From contig NZ_JAUTAE010000002.1 of assembly GCF_030818415.1 (NCBI RefSeq), positions 1 to 64,000 on the forward strand: a DNA stretch of 64,000 bases, given 5' to 3'. Position numbers and translations under genes: made by a program. Below, one piece after another: positions 35,175 through 44,811 of this stretch (positions are counted from its first letter, which is position 1; every line of letters starts with the position of its first letter). The notes beneath the pieces are model-generated. The model did no database searches and was not told the DNA's origin. It saw only the letters and a program-made list of their open reading frames with translations. This stretch comes from Sphingomonas sp. SORGH_AS_0950 (lineage in GTDB: Bacteria; Pseudomonadota; Alphaproteobacteria; Sphingomonadales; Sphingomonadaceae).

Positions 35175-35299
35175 TGTATGGCTCAATGGCCGCCCTAAAG
35201 TTGAAACTCAATCAACATATTGAGAAAATGATTTTTTTGCCAGTCATTGTATGGCTCAATGGCCGCCCTAAAGTTGAAACTCAATCAACATATTGAGAA
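35154..35299. repeat. Perfect 73 bp tandem duplication at the acyltransferase 5' end
   Basis: Two identical 73 bp units (35154-35226 and 35227-35299) cover the first codons and leader of the acyltransferase gene. IS remnants begin right after. It may be a replication or transposition scar. The second copy also carries the ribosome-binding region and initial codons, followed by unrelated sequence. Confidence 0.9.
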
Positions 35300-35347
35300 A
35301 TCGCGGTTTTCCTGATTAACTTGCGTTTAGATTCGGGGGATTGGAGT

Positions 35348-35620
35348 ATGGCGCTGTTTTGGTTGTCGGATGAGGCGTGGACGGCGATCGAGCCGCATCT
35401 GCCGAAGAACCAGCCCCGGCGCGCGGCAGGTAGAGATCGGCGGGTGATCTCGGGCATCGTGCATGTACTGAAGGTGGGCTGCCGCTGGGTGCGACTGCCC
35501 TGCCGATTACGGGCGATCCACGACGATCTACAACCGGTTCAATTGCTGGGCGCGCCGGGGCTTCTGGCTTAAGCTGCTCGACGCGCTGATGGGTGTAGGC
35601 GTGGTCACGAGGAGCACTGC
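35348..35620 (+). pseudogene. IS5-family transposase, N-terminal fragment with frameshift
   Basis: Starts MALFWLSDEAWTAIEPHLP and continues RRVISGIVHVLKVGCRW, typical of IS5-group (IS1031-like) transposases. A frameshift occurs near 35500: the expected continuation (STTIYNRFNCWARRGFW) is found in the next frame. Homology stops near 35620, where an IS481-type end begins. About 90 of the family's ~260 residues remain, without the catalytic DDE part. Inactive remnant. Confidence 0.8.
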
Positions 35621-35628
35621 GTCTATTG

Positions 35629-36264
35629 ATCCCGGCATTTGATGGTGCATCATCGGCGCAAGCCTGAAAGGATGCACTATGGGACAGGTTCTACACGGGA
35701 GCGCCCGCACGACAGAGGCAGTCCGTCGAGCGATACAACATAGTCAAGAAGGCCTGAGAACTCTGGCGAAGCGCTATGGCATCAACCAAAAGACCGTGGC
35801 GAAGTGGAAGAAGCGCACAGCAGTCAAGGATTTGCCGACCGGGCCGAAAGACCCGCATTCGACGGTGCTGACCATTTAGGAGGAGGCTGTCATCGTTGCC
35901 TTCCGCCGGCATACGTTACTGCCGCTGGATGACTGCCTGTACGCGCTACAGGCGACGATCCCACACCTCACACGCTCGTCGTTGCATCGCTGTCTACAGC
36001 GTCACGGGATCAGCCGTCTGCCCGAGGTCACCGGCGACAAGACCCCAAAGCGCAAGTTCAAGACCTACCCGATCGGCTATTTTCACATCGACATCGCCGA
36101 GGTCCAGACGGCCGAGGGCAAACTGCGGCTGTTCGTTGCAATCGACCGGACGAGTAAGTTCGCCTTCGTCGAACTGCATCAGGAAGGCGGCAAAATGATC
36201 GCGGCGCAGTTCCTGCGCAATCTGGTCGCGGCCGTGCCTACCGTATCCACATCGTGCTGACCGA
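35629..36264 (+). pseudogene. IS481-family transposase remnant (copy 2)
   Basis: The left-end region starts TTGATCCCGG, then the ORF begins at 35679 (MGQVLHGSARTTEAVRRAI). The N-terminal helix-turn-helix is visible (LRTLAKRYGINQKTVAKWKK) and the start of the DDE domain (YFHIDIAEVQ..GKLRLFVAIDRTSKFAF). An in-frame TAG at 35877 breaks it. A one-base deletion near 36238 shifts the frame before RIHIVLTDN, and the rest is lost at about 36264, where unrelated sequence starts. It cannot make active transposase. The copy is a relative of the element at 40.4-43.7 kb but from a slightly different subgroup. Confidence 0.85.
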
Positions 36265-36482
36265 CAACGTCCTATGTCGGGAAGCAGCGGCGGGTTTTGG
36301 CCAGCAGATATCCAAGCGCCGATAACCATCGGCGCGGCATGCATTCTGAGCCAGATGGCTCCCGCCGTCAACGGGATCGCTCCCTGCCATAGCAAACATA
36401 GGATCCAGCGGCACCGGGGCGGCCGTGGTCCTCACTGTCCTTAAAACGAGATACGCACCCAGGTGGAAGGCCCGAACATTAT
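36265..36482. other. Short stretch between IS481 and IS110 remnants
   Basis: No gene is seen. It is probably the 3' flank of the IS110-type remnant plus junction sequence left by rearrangement. Confidence 0.4.
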
Positions 36483-37545
36483 CTACAGGGTCGCCCGACG
36501 AGCGCCCTCACGGCACTTGGCTAGAGAGGGGGCCTTCCACCTGGCATCCGACCGTTCGAGGAACGGCCGGTACTCCGTCCCCGTCTTGACGACGGCGTGA
36601 GCCACGCGCGCCATCTTGGCGGTGAGCGCCGTCATCGCCTTGCGGCGACGGTCGGCATTGTCCGCGTGCCCGGCAGTGTACTGTCCGAGCTTGTCGCGGA
36701 AGCTGTTGTCGCGCTGACGCGCGGCGACCTGGGCAGCCATCTAGAAGGTGCGGCGCATGCGCGCGTTGCCGTACTTGGACAGCCTGGTGCGGCCTCGGAA
36801 CGTGCCCGACTGACAGGTCGCGAGATCGAGGCCGCAAAACTTCCGGAACTGGCGATGATGGTTGAAGCGCCGCAGATTACCGGCCTCCGCCAGGATGGTC
36901 AGCGCGTTGATGGGACCGATGCCCGGAATGTTGCGCAGCAGTTGGTAATCGACGTCATCGGCGAGCCGGCTATGGGCCAGCCGCTCGATCGCGTCGCGCT
37001 GCTGGATGAGGTTGCGCCCCTGCGCGATGACCATGCGGAACATGGTGATGGCTGCTGAGTCTTCCGGCACCGGCAGTGCTGCCGAGGCGGACGCCGTCTC
37101 GTAGATGTCGTTGATGAGCCGTGCCTTGGAGACCTTGCGGCCGATAAGCGGCCAGGCCGCGGCCGAGAACGCCTCGCGGTCCAGGGCCGTGATGGTGGCC
37201 GGTGTCGGAAACCGCTCGATGAGCGCGAGAAACCAGTCGGACCGACTATTGCCTGCGAAGCGGGCGATCTCGGGGAAGTACAGTGGCAGGTAGTGGGTCA
37301 GAATCCGGTGCCAGGTCTGCGTCTTCATCCGAGAGATCGTCTCGTGGGTCTTCGAGATCTCCTGCAGGTCATTGATGCCCGCAGCGAGCGGGTCGACGTA
37401 GCGCTGCGTCGCGCCGATCCGCAGCATGTGCAGGATGACTTGCGCGTCCTTGGTGTCGTTCTTATCCCAGCCGTTGTGCAGCGCCTCGCGCGTTCGGGCG
37501 AGCGCCACCGACGAGATGAGGCGCAGCTCGAACTGAGAAGCCCCT
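36483..37545 (-). pseudogene. IS110-family transposase, 5'-truncated with internal stop
   Basis: Reverse-strand frame with IS110 features: NDTKDAQVILHMLRIG (RuvC-like domain), LLRNIPGIGPINALTILAE and the C-terminal domain KFCGLDLATCQSGTFRG. The frame is cut by a TAG (36741-36743), where relatives have a Trp before MAAQVAARQRDNSFRDK; the rest of the C-terminus continues in the same frame to 36483. The 5' end is missing: homology begins at about 37545, right next to the stop of the polymerase-like gene. Inactive. Confidence 0.85.
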
Positions 37546-37551
37546 AGTTTT

Positions 37552-38631
37552 CTAGGCGTTCCTGTCGATTTTCTGGCGAAACACGCTGTCCCACATGGCC
37601 AAGCTGGAGGCAAGCAACAGAATCGCGGTACTGGCGTGTCTCAGATAGCTGCCAAGATCGGGTTCGAAGATCGTAATGACAACGATATGTGCAAAAAACA
37701 GCGAAGACGGCCAGGATACGATTCGGTTGGCGCTGCGCATTCCGGAAAAGGAAAGCCAAAAGTATATGCAAACATTCAGGAAAAGGAAAATGTTGTTTGG
37801 TGCCAATCTATCAAAAGGAAGGTTGAGCCGAAAGGCGGCGTAAAAGAAATTTGCGATGAACGAAAATACGCCGTTGGGTTCAACAAGATTTAGGAATGCG
37901 CTTCGATTTCCTTCACCGGCGAATCCGGCACGTGCCATATTCACCATATCTCTTTGCATTTGAAGGGTGTCGTATACCTCCTTGGGAACGAGCGCCATGA
38001 CGATCGGAATCGCGACCAAAAGCACCATTCGCCACGAAATTGGTGCTTCTATGAACAGAAGAAGGAAAAGCCATACCGGAATAATCAGCAGATAATATTG
38101 CCGGAATATCACGGCATAGGCGGCGTAAAACAGGGTTACGCCCGCCACTTTTACCCACACAGAAACACGCCCGCGGGTCAGGAGAAATGTTGCCGCGATC
38201 GCGAGTGGGATCGTAAACGTGTCTTTCACGAAGAACGGCAGATACAAGCTCAATGGCGCCAGAAGCATAAAGCCGGCGATTGCCAGCATGCGCGGCATTC
38301 GCAGCCACCACAGGAACATGGCGATCAGGACACCACCGAAACCGAAAAGGATTAGATTGCGCAGGCCAGCATTGGTGTGGGCGTAGATGAGCGACATGAA
38401 GCCATAGCCGTCGAACGCCTCGGGCGAGTCCGCGCTTCCCGCCATCGTCGCCACTGTCTCGGCGTCGCCGGCCTGGAGGGGAAACAATATGGGGACGACG
38501 ATGATGGCAGCGATCAGCAACGCTCCGGACAGAACGATCGCCAGGTTGCGTGGCCAAAGCGGCCATGCCCGTACGTGACGGACAACATTCCTGGCGGATC
38601 GATGGGGGTGTATCGGGGTGGACATCGTCAT
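37552..38631 (-). CDS. Polytopic membrane protein, probable polysaccharide polymerase
   Basis: A 359-residue protein with about 10-11 hydrophobic segments, for example LAIVLSGALLIAAIIVVPIL, LAIAGFMLLAPLSLYLPFFV and VWLFLLLFI. A periplasmic loop at about 205-250 is rich in charged residues (RDMVNMARAGFAGEGNRS). The KDTFTIPLA and FRQYYLL patterns are seen in Wzy/EpsG-like polymerases, but no signature is decisive. The locus already has an O-antigen ligase-like protein, so the two could be polymerase and ligase, or one could be inherited from another cluster. ATG at 38631 (an alternative lies two codons downstream). The stop abuts an IS110 remnant. It is divergent from the flippase gene. Confidence 0.7.
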   Translation of the reverse strand: MTMSTPIHPHRSARNVVRHVRAWPLWPRNLAIVLSGALLIAAIIVVPILFPLQAGDAETVATMAGSADSPEAFDGYGFMSLIYAHTNAGLRNLILFGFGGVLIAMFLWWLRMPRMLAIAGFMLLAPLSLYLPFFVKDTFTIPLAIAATFLLTRGRVSVWVKVAGVTLFYAAYAVIFRQYYLLIIPVWLFLLLFIEAPISWRMVLLVAIPIVMALVPKEVYDTLQMQRDMVNMARAGFAGEGNRSAFLNLVEPNGVFSFIANFFYAAFRLNLPFDRLAPNNIFLFLNVCIYFWLSFSGMRSANRIVSWPSSLFFAHIVVITIFEPDLGSYLRHASTAILLLASSLAMWDSVFRQKIDRNA

Positions 38632-39023
38632 TCTGCATCGTCCGGGAAAACAATGAAATTCCGGTTGCCGCTCAGGTGGCGCATGACAAGCTGCGACATG
38701 GCGAGGCCCTGGGGTAAGGCCCTTATGGGAAAAGCGGAATCACCCGTGCAAGACATCATTCTTCCCTTAAAGCGAACCGCCACATCATAGCACTGACGTC
38801 CTTAGCGCGCCCATGGCCTATTCAGGAAGCCAGGAAAAACGCCGGCTTAGCGATCACCGCCGGTCCCTTCTCGATCACGCTTTCTTTTTTGCCGAAAATG
38901 CCTACATGCAGGCGCCGTATTCGCGGATCATGGGCATGATCGGTCCATCTCATCTTTTCGCATCCCCACCTGTCACAAAACCGACGCTCATCTCAAAAAT
39001 TGAGGTTCCGGCTGGAGGAATCA
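38632..39023. promoter_or_regulatory. Divergent intergenic region of the polymerase-like and flippase genes
   Basis: About 390 bp without a convincing gene. It should hold the promoters of both divergent genes. No clear operator, riboswitch or repeat was seen. Confidence 0.35.
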
Positions 39024-40376
39024 GTGTTTTTTCGAAAATTTTCGAAGTTCAATCCTTCATCATCTGTTTCCTACTTTCTATATTCGAGAGTATGGCAGGT
39101 CGTATCTTTTTCTGTGAACCTCGTCCTGATAACGACTGTATTTCGTCCTGTTGAACAGGGTTTCTATTACGCATTTTTGAACTTCATCGCCTATATGACG
39201 CTGGCAGAGTTCGGATTCAATTTCCTGCTTACCCAATTTATGAGCCATGAATGGGTCAACGTACAGGTCATCGATGGATGCGTACATGCTCCCGATCGCA
39301 CCAAGGCACGCCTCGCCTCTCTTTTGCGCGTTGCCTCGATCTGGACATCGTTCATGATCGCCGCATCGATATTGGTGATCGGCGTGGGCGGGTGGGTGTT
39401 TTTCCGTACGTCCCCAAATGCCAATACGCTGACGTGGCAAATGCCCTGGGCGCTTCTGGTCCTGGCGATTTCGACGAACCTGATCGTCTATACGTTGCGC
39501 GCAATCTTGGAAGGCATGGACCTGATGCATCTGTCGCAGCGAGCGGCCTTCATTGCGACCGCGCTGTCGTGCATCGTCCTTTGGACCGCAATGACATGCG
39601 GGCTGGGCCTTTACTCGCTCGCACTGTCCCAGGCCTGCGTGTCGGTGGTGCTACTGGCGCTGTATGTTCCGCCACTTCTGCCGATCCTACGCCTCCACGG
39701 AACGAAGACGGCCGGCCATAACGTCATCAGCTGGTGGCGGGATGTGTGGCCCGTGCAGTGGAAGATCGGTGTGAGTTGGATCGCGAACTTGATCATCAAC
39801 CAGTCGTTCGTGCCGTTCATCTTTCACTATCAGGGTGCAATTGAAGGCGGACGGGTCGGCATTCTCATCCAGGCCTATTCCTTCGCCAACATGGCGGGGC
39901 AGGCCTGGCTGCAAACCTCGATGCCGAAACTCGCGCAACTCTGGGCACGCGATGATGTCGAAGGTCTTCGTCGCATCGCCAGCCGCATCGTCCTGAAATC
40001 CACTGCCTTCACTTTTACGATTGGGGCGGCCGCCCTTGTCGCCGTCGCCTTGGTGAAGATTATGCTTCCCTTTTATGGGCAGCGCATCGGCAATCTTTCC
40101 GCGCTGGCATTTCTGATGGCGAGCTGCGTTGCCTTTCAGGCCATCAACGTTTTCTCCTATGCCGTGCGGGCCAACAAACGTGAGCCGTTCATTTGGCAGA
40201 ACATCGTCTTCGCTATGTTGATTGCCACCAACAATTTTATGCTGTCGAGAGTGTCGAGCACGATAATGTTTGCCGGATTTCTCGCTGTTATCCTGTTTGC
40301 CATCATACCTTGGGTGCACAGCATCTGGCGGCGGGAAACTCAACTTCCCTCGCACAATGCGAGGCGAACGGCTTAG
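39024..40376 (+). CDS. Wzx-like polysaccharide flippase
   Basis: A 450-residue membrane protein with about 12-14 hydrophobic segments in the style of MOP-superfamily oligosaccharide flippases: SYFLYSRVWQVVSFSVNLVL at the N-terminus, FRPVEQGFYYAFLNFIAYMT (about 40-59) and the second-half repeat WKIGVSWIANLIINQSFVPF (about 245). It would move the lipid-linked repeat unit to the periplasmic face. The GTG at 39024 is preferred because GGAGGAA lies 4-5 bases ahead. The stop codon touches the end of an IS481-type element on the other strand, so the last residues may have been changed by that insertion. Confidence 0.82.
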   Translation: MFFRKFSKFNPSSSVSYFLYSRVWQVVSFSVNLVLITTVFRPVEQGFYYAFLNFIAYMTLAEFGFNFLLTQFMSHEWVNVQVIDGCVHAPDRTKARLASLLRVASIWTSFMIAASILVIGVGGWVFFRTSPNANTLTWQMPWALLVLAISTNLIVYTLRAILEGMDLMHLSQRAAFIATALSCIVLWTAMTCGLGLYSLALSQACVSVVLLALYVPPLLPILRLHGTKTAGHNVISWWRDVWPVQWKIGVSWIANLIINQSFVPFIFHYQGAIEGGRVGILIQAYSFANMAGQAWLQTSMPKLAQLWARDDVEGLRRIASRIVLKSTAFTFTIGAAALVAVALVKIMLPFYGQRIGNLSALAFLMASCVAFQAINVFSYAVRANKREPFIWQNIVFAMLIATNNFMLSRVSSTIMFAGFLAVILFAIIPWVHSIWRRETQLPSHNARRTA

Positions 40377-40755
40377 GTGTTCAGTCCCGGCATCTGGTGG
40401 ATCGGGTCGACGATGAACCGGTCTGGCTCTGACGTCCAGATCTTAGCGATGTATTCGTAGGGTGTGAGCCTGCTGAGCGTCTTGAGCCGGCGGGCAAAGT
40501 TATAGGCGGCCATTAAGTCGGCGAGGTGCGTCCGGAGCTGGTCGTGGCTCTCGTAGTGGAAGCGTTTGACGGTCGCCTCCTTGATGGTGCGGTTCATCCG
40601 CTCGACCTGTCCGTTGGTCCAAGGATGGTTCGGTTTGGTGAGCCGGTGCTCGATGTCGTTTGCCTCGCAGATGATGTCGAAGCGCATTTGGCGGGACCAG
40701 GCGGTTTTCCGGTTGCGGGGCTGCTCAGCTGTACGCCTGTCAGCCTTGCCGACTA

Positions 40756-41805
40756 GAGCGGATTCTGATCAGTCTGGATCATAACCACAGGAGGTGAAGT
40801 AGTTGGCGCATTCCTGTGGTTGGAACAGATCGACCAACCTGCCGATGAGGGACCACAAGCCCGACACGGTGCGTTCGCCGGCCCTGCGCAGCATAGCCTT
40901 GAGGCGGGCGAAGGCCTTCTCGATCGGGTTGAAGTCGGGACTGTAGGGCGGGAGAAACATGAGGCGGGCGCCTGCGGCTTCGATGGCTTCACGGACGCCG
41001 GCACGCTTGTGGCTGGACAGGTTGTCCATGATGACCACGTCGCCGCGTCCGAGGTCGGGCACGAGAACCTGTCGGACGTAGGCCTCGAACCAGTCGCCGT
41101 TGATCGGGCCGTCGAGCACCATCGGCGCGATCATGCCGGTCATGCGCAGGCCAGCGACCAGCGTGGTCGTCTTGCGATGACCATGTGGGTAACCCATCCG
41201 CAGCCGCTCGCCCCGCCGGCAGCGGCCGTGGCTGCGGGTCATATTGGTCGCCGTCCAGGTCTCGTCGATGAAGACGAGCCGCGCAGGGTCGAGGTCGAGC
41301 TGGCCATCAAACCAGTCCTCACGCGCACTCAGGACGTCGGCGCGATCCTGCTCGATCGCATGCCCGGTCTTTTTTTGCGCGTGATCCCGTGACGGGCAAA
41401 GAAGCGGTGCAGCGTCGAGATCGCCACCGTCACGCCCGCCTGACCCAGCTCGCGACGCAGCTCGTCCAGCGTGATGTCGCGACGCGCTTCGTGCAGCGCC
41501 AGGATCGTGGGCGCATGCGCTTCGATCCGCCGCGACCGCGTGTCCCCGCCCTGCGGCTTGGCGGCATAGGTGCCCGTGCTGCGGCGCTGGTCGTGCCACC
41601 GGATCACCGTCGCGGCCGCCACACCGAACCGCACCGCCGCAGCCCGGCAACTCATCCCCTCGTCAACCGCGGCCAGCGCTCGCGATCGTAGATCCATCGA
41701 CAACGGCTTGCCCATCAATGCCGGCCTCCATCCAGCCAGCACCGTGAATCAGATCAGCTCGGCCATGGGAATCCCCCGTCGACTCAGGTCGGCCGGAAAA
41801 CGCTC
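40756..41805 (-). mobile_element. IS630-family insertion sequence, 1,050 bp, complete
   Basis: It is bounded by GAGCG...CGCTC ends and flanked on both sides by TA (40754-40755 and 41806-41807), the target duplicated by the Tc1/mariner-IS630 group. It is inserted in an IS481 transposase gene. The internal transposase is complete apart from the family's usual frameshift. Confidence 0.85.
40769..41715 (-). CDS. IS630-family transposase (two frames joined by frameshift)
   Basis: The N-terminal frame begins MGKPLSMDLRSRALAAVDEG, with a helix-turn-helix (SCRAAAVRFGVAAATVIRW). It ends past a run of seven A (41370-41376, reverse strand), where the second frame takes over (KKTGHAIEQDRADVLSARE). The second frame carries the DDE catalytic domain: LVFIDETWTATNM (first Asp), VVIMDNLSSHK (second Asp) and LPPYSPDFNPIEKAFARLK (third acidic residue). 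The A7 slippery run with overlapping frames is the known programmed frameshift arrangement of this family. Probably active. Confidence 0.88.
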
Positions 41806-42283
41806 TAGTTGAGTGACCGCGAACTTGCTCGTGCGGTCTATGCCGACGAACAGGTAGAGCTTGCCTTGGGTAGTCTGCACTTCGGCAATATCGATGTGGA
41901 AGAAGCCGATCGGGTAGCGTTTGAAGCGTTGCCGCTTCGGTTTGTCGCCTTCGATGTCCGGCAGGCGGGAGATCCCGTGCCGCTCCAGGCATCGGTGCAG
42001 CGCGGAGCGCGTCAGATGCGGGAGCGACGGTTGCAGGGCGTAGAGGCAGTCCCCCGCCTACGCGGGGGCAGGCCAGCTGCAGCAGCGTGTCGCCGGAACG
42101 CCACAACCATTGCCTCCTCGGCCTCGGACAGGGTTATCGAATGAGGGGCCTTCAGGTCCTCGACCGTCGCCCTCTTACGCCACTTCGCGACCGTCTCGGG
42201 GTGATCCTGAGCTGGCCCCCATTTCGACCGGACGGATTCAAGCCTAAGAAGGAGGCTTGGGGCTATCCCCTAAGCATAGGCTT

Positions 42284-42661
42284 ATGTCCGTGTCCGAAAT
42301 CATCACCGACGGCGGTCGTCGCCGTCACTGGAGCACGCCTGAGAAGCTGAGGATCGTCGAGGAGACGCTCGATGGTCGCGAGAGCATATCGGTGGTGGCA
42401 CGCCGCAACGGCGTGGCGCCGAACCTGCTGTACCGCTGGCGGCGGCTGATGCTGGAGGGCGGGAGCGTCGCGGTCGCCGGCGACGACGACGTGACCAGCA
42501 ATCGCCAGGTCCGCGAGATGGAGACCCGCATCCGCGAACTGGAGCGCCAGCTCGGCCGCAAGACGCTGGAGGTCGAGATCCTGAAGGAGGCGCTGGAGCG
42601 CTCACGCCCAAAAAAAGCGAGCTTGCTCATGCACTCGCCGTTGCCGGAGACTATCCGGTGA
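42284..42661 (+). CDS. IS3-family transposase OrfA
   Basis: A 125-residue protein with an N-terminal helix-turn-helix (WSTPEKLRIVEETLDG through VARRNGVAPNLLYRWRR) and a C-terminal leucine zipper (METRIRELERQLGRKTLEVEILKEAL). It binds the ends and dimerises. A run of seven A at about 42610-42616 near its 3' end is the likely slippery site for frameshifting into OrfB to make the OrfAB transposase. Its stop overlaps the OrfB start by four bases. Confidence 0.9.
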   Translation: MSVSEIITDGGRRRHWSTPEKLRIVEETLDGRESISVVARRNGVAPNLLYRWRRLMLEGGSVAVAGDDDVTSNRQVREMETRIRELERQLGRKTLEVEILKEALERSRPKKASLLMHSPLPETIR

Positions 42662-43491
42662 GCCTGGTCGCCAAGACGCTCGGGGTCGGGCGCTCGACGG
42701 TGTACGACCGCCTGACCGGCCGCACCCGGACGCGCGGGCCGTACGCCAAGGCCGACGACGCGGACCTGCTGCCCCGCATACGCCAGATCGCCGCGCAGCG
42801 GCCCACCTACGGCTACCGCCGCATCGCGGCAGTCCTCAATCGACAGCAACGCGCCGAAGGACTGGCGCCGGTCAATCACAAGCGCGTCTATCGCATCATG
42901 GCCGCGGACCGCCTGCTGCTGGCGCGGCGCTACACCGAGCGGGCCGACTATGGCCATGACGGCGTCGTGGTGGCGATCCGCTCGAACCTGCGCTGGTGCT
43001 CGGACGGCTTCGAGTTCACCTGCTGGAACGGCGAGGTCGTGCGCGGCGCCTTCATCATCGACGCCCATGACCGCGAGATCATCGCCTGGCGCGCGATCGC
43101 CAATGCGGGCATCAGCGGCTCGGACGTGCGCGACATCATGCTGGAAGCCGTGGAAACCCGCTTCGGCGGTATGCGCGCGCCCGTGCCGGTCGAGATGCTG
43201 TCCGATAACGGCTCGGCCTATACTGCCCGCGAAACACGCACCTTTGCCCGGCAGCTGGGCCTCAAACCCTGCTTCACGCCCGTTCGCAGCCCGCAGTCCA
43301 ACGGCATCTCGGAGGCCTTCGTTCATACCCTCAAGCGCGATTACGTCCGCGTCTCGCCGCTGCCTGATGCTCCCACCGCGTTGACATCGCTTGCCGGATG
43401 GATCGAGGACTACAACGACAACCACCCCCATTCAGGGCTCAAAATGCGTTCACCGCGCGAACATCGCGCACTGGTTTCTGCAACCGCCTGA
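42658..43491 (+). CDS. IS3-family transposase OrfB (DDE integrase domain)
   Basis: A 277-residue catalytic subunit. It has an HTH_21-like region (PTYGYRRIAAVLN, about 55-67) and an rve/integrase core. The first Asp lies in WCSDGFEFTCWNG (about 117), the second in MLSDNGSAYTA (about 184), and the Glu in PQSNGISEAFVHTLKRDY (about 220). The end shows the usual YNDNHPHSGLKMRSPREH pattern. With an intact OrfA, terminal repeats and target duplication, the element looks recently active. Confidence 0.92.
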   Translation: MSLVAKTLGVGRSTVYDRLTGRTRTRGPYAKADDADLLPRIRQIAAQRPTYGYRRIAAVLNRQQRAEGLAPVNHKRVYRIMAADRLLLARRYTERADYGHDGVVVAIRSNLRWCSDGFEFTCWNGEVVRGAFIIDAHDREIIAWRAIANAGISGSDVRDIMLEAVETRFGGMRAPVPVEMLSDNGSAYTARETRTFARQLGLKPCFTPVRSPQSNGISEAFVHTLKRDYVRVSPLPDAPTALTSLAGWIEDYNDNHPHSGLKMRSPREHRALVSATA

Positions 43492-43752
43492 ATCCGTCCG
43501 GTGAAACGGGGGCCAGATCAGATCCCCAACTCACGGCTCAGCGTCACGAGCGAAGCTTGGCGTGCTGTATTGCTGCTCGGACGGCGTGCGTGGTCGTGGC
43601 GCTTCCGTGACGTACCTGACCCATACGGCATCCTTCCTTTCCAACGAAGGGATCGCACCATCAAACCGTGGGACCAAACACTTCACGTCGTCGCTTTCGC
43701 CTGTATCATGATGAAACAAGCTACCGCACTCGCCGTAAGTTCATAGCAACCT

Positions 43753-44811
43753 CTAAAACCGAACCTGGGTCACCAATTTGCAGAACCGGTCGATCGTCAT
43801 GCGGGCAATGACGCTGACCCGATCATCAATGCTATACGAGAACGTCGCGTGGTTCGCATCCACGATCAGACCAGCGCAGAATTCCGTCCCCTTCTTCTCG
43901 AAGAAAAACGGACGCGACATCGATAGCGGGCGCATGTCGCGATCGACGTGAACGAGCTGGCTGAGATAGTAAAATGGCATGAACTTTACGGAGGCACTGC
44001 GCAATTTCCGGCAAGCGAAATGGACTACGAAGACATAGCCATTTTCCCACTCTATAAGCTGGCTGGATCCACAAAAACCGGCTAGCTCCTCCGCTCCCTC
44101 ATGTAATATCCCGGTAGCTCGAGGCTCGATGCGGGAAGGTTGCGTCATGTCATGGGGCAGGGGCAGCGCATAGGTTTCCATGCGAGCGGCGTCATAGACG
44201 ATCTCGATGTTCCCATCGCGTACGAAAGGCATCCAATTCTTTTCACGTCTTTGCCCATGGGGCGATGAAACCAGGCAGAGCCCAGTGATTTTGTGACCTT
44301 CTATTCGACCTACGACCATTGTGTTGCGAACGTCCGTCCAGTCTTTGGAACGAACATTGCTCGCAGACCAGATTGCGTAGATTTGCTTATCGAAGATAAA
44401 TATTCGGGGATCCTCAAGTCCGTTCTTCGCCTCTGGAATTGCCTTGCGGAAATTTCCCTCATCAAGCTTTTCGGTCGATTTTATATTCATATCTCGATCG
44501 AAATGGACGACCCAGTTTTCCGAATCGACAGAAGATGGCCCACCTACAACAGTAATTCTTTGAAGAAACCTCGATAAGGTGTAATTTACTGTGCGAACAA
44601 GCGCTAGGATTCCTAAATCTGTCTGAGCTACAGATAGATTATGCGGATGATAGTTGGACGGAATATCGACAACGATCCGCTTTTCGGGAGGATGATCCGA
44701 GAAAATCACTGCCGCCTCGCGAACGATATTATATTCGCGTCGGAGCGCCGGCTGAGACGAAATCCACACCCGAGCGGCATCGGCGACCATTGACGTTATT
44801 CGCTTCAACAT
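43753..44811 (-). CDS. GH130/GH43-like five-bladed propeller protein
   Basis: A 352-residue protein. The EDPRIFIFDKQIYAIWSA stretch (about residues 135-152) matches the GxEDPRI blade of GH130 and related propeller enzymes. Repeated hydrophobic-Asp blades (VVHFDRDMNIKS, MPFVRDGNIEIVYDA, GYVFVVHF) fit a five-bladed fold. GH130 members are phosphorylases or hydrolases of beta-mannosides; in polysaccharide loci, related proteins may act as glycosidases or glycosyltransferase-like partners. There is no clear signal peptide. The ATG at 44811 starts a typical N-terminus; the upstream extension is not convincing. It is isolated between IS remnants, so it may be a leftover of the polysaccharide locus. 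Function uncertain. Confidence 0.6.
   Translation of the reverse strand: MLKRITSMVADAARVWISSQPALRREYNIVREAAVIFSDHPPEKRIVVDIPSNYHPHNLSVAQTDLGILALVRTVNYTLSRFLQRITVVGGPSSVDSENWVVHFDRDMNIKSTEKLDEGNFRKAIPEAKNGLEDPRIFIFDKQIYAIWSASNVRSKDWTDVRNTMVVGRIEGHKITGLCLVSSPHGQRREKNWMPFVRDGNIEIVYDAARMETYALPLPHDMTQPSRIEPRATGILHEGAEELAGFCGSSQLIEWENGYVFVVHFACRKLRSASVKFMPFYYLSQLVHVDRDMRPLSMSRPFFFEKKGTEFCAGLIVDANHATFSYSIDDRVSVIARMTIDRFCKLVTQVRF

Larger units (their letters stand above)
42208..43520 (+). mobile_element. IS3-family insertion sequence, complete, with 5 bp target duplication
   Basis: Imperfect terminal inverted repeats begin TGAGCTGGCCCCC on the left and TGATCTGGCCCCC (reverse strand) on the right and extend about 35 bp into CCGGACGGATTCA. 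Flanking GATCC is present on both sides (42203-42207 and 43521-43525), a 5 bp target duplication inside the IS481 gene. It carries orfA and orfB. Confidence 0.9.
40377..43680 (-). mobile_element. IS481-family element (copy 3), split by IS630 and IS3 insertions
   Basis: The element reads on the reverse strand. The left end is near 43680 (TGTTTGGTCCC) and the right end near 40377 (GTGTTCAGTCCC on the plus strand, an imperfect inverted match). The transposase is in three pieces: 43624-43521 (MGQVRHGSATTTHAVRAAI), 42207-41806 (VAKWRKRATVEDL through FFHIDIAEVQ to DRTSKFAV) and 40755-40373 (MRFDIICEANDIEHRLTKP, VERMNRTIKEATVKRF, ending PIHQMPGLNT). An IS3 element sits between pieces 1 and 2, and an IS630 element between pieces 2 and 3. 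The first piece also has a frameshift. Inactive. The order shows that the IS481 was there first. Confidence 0.88.
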
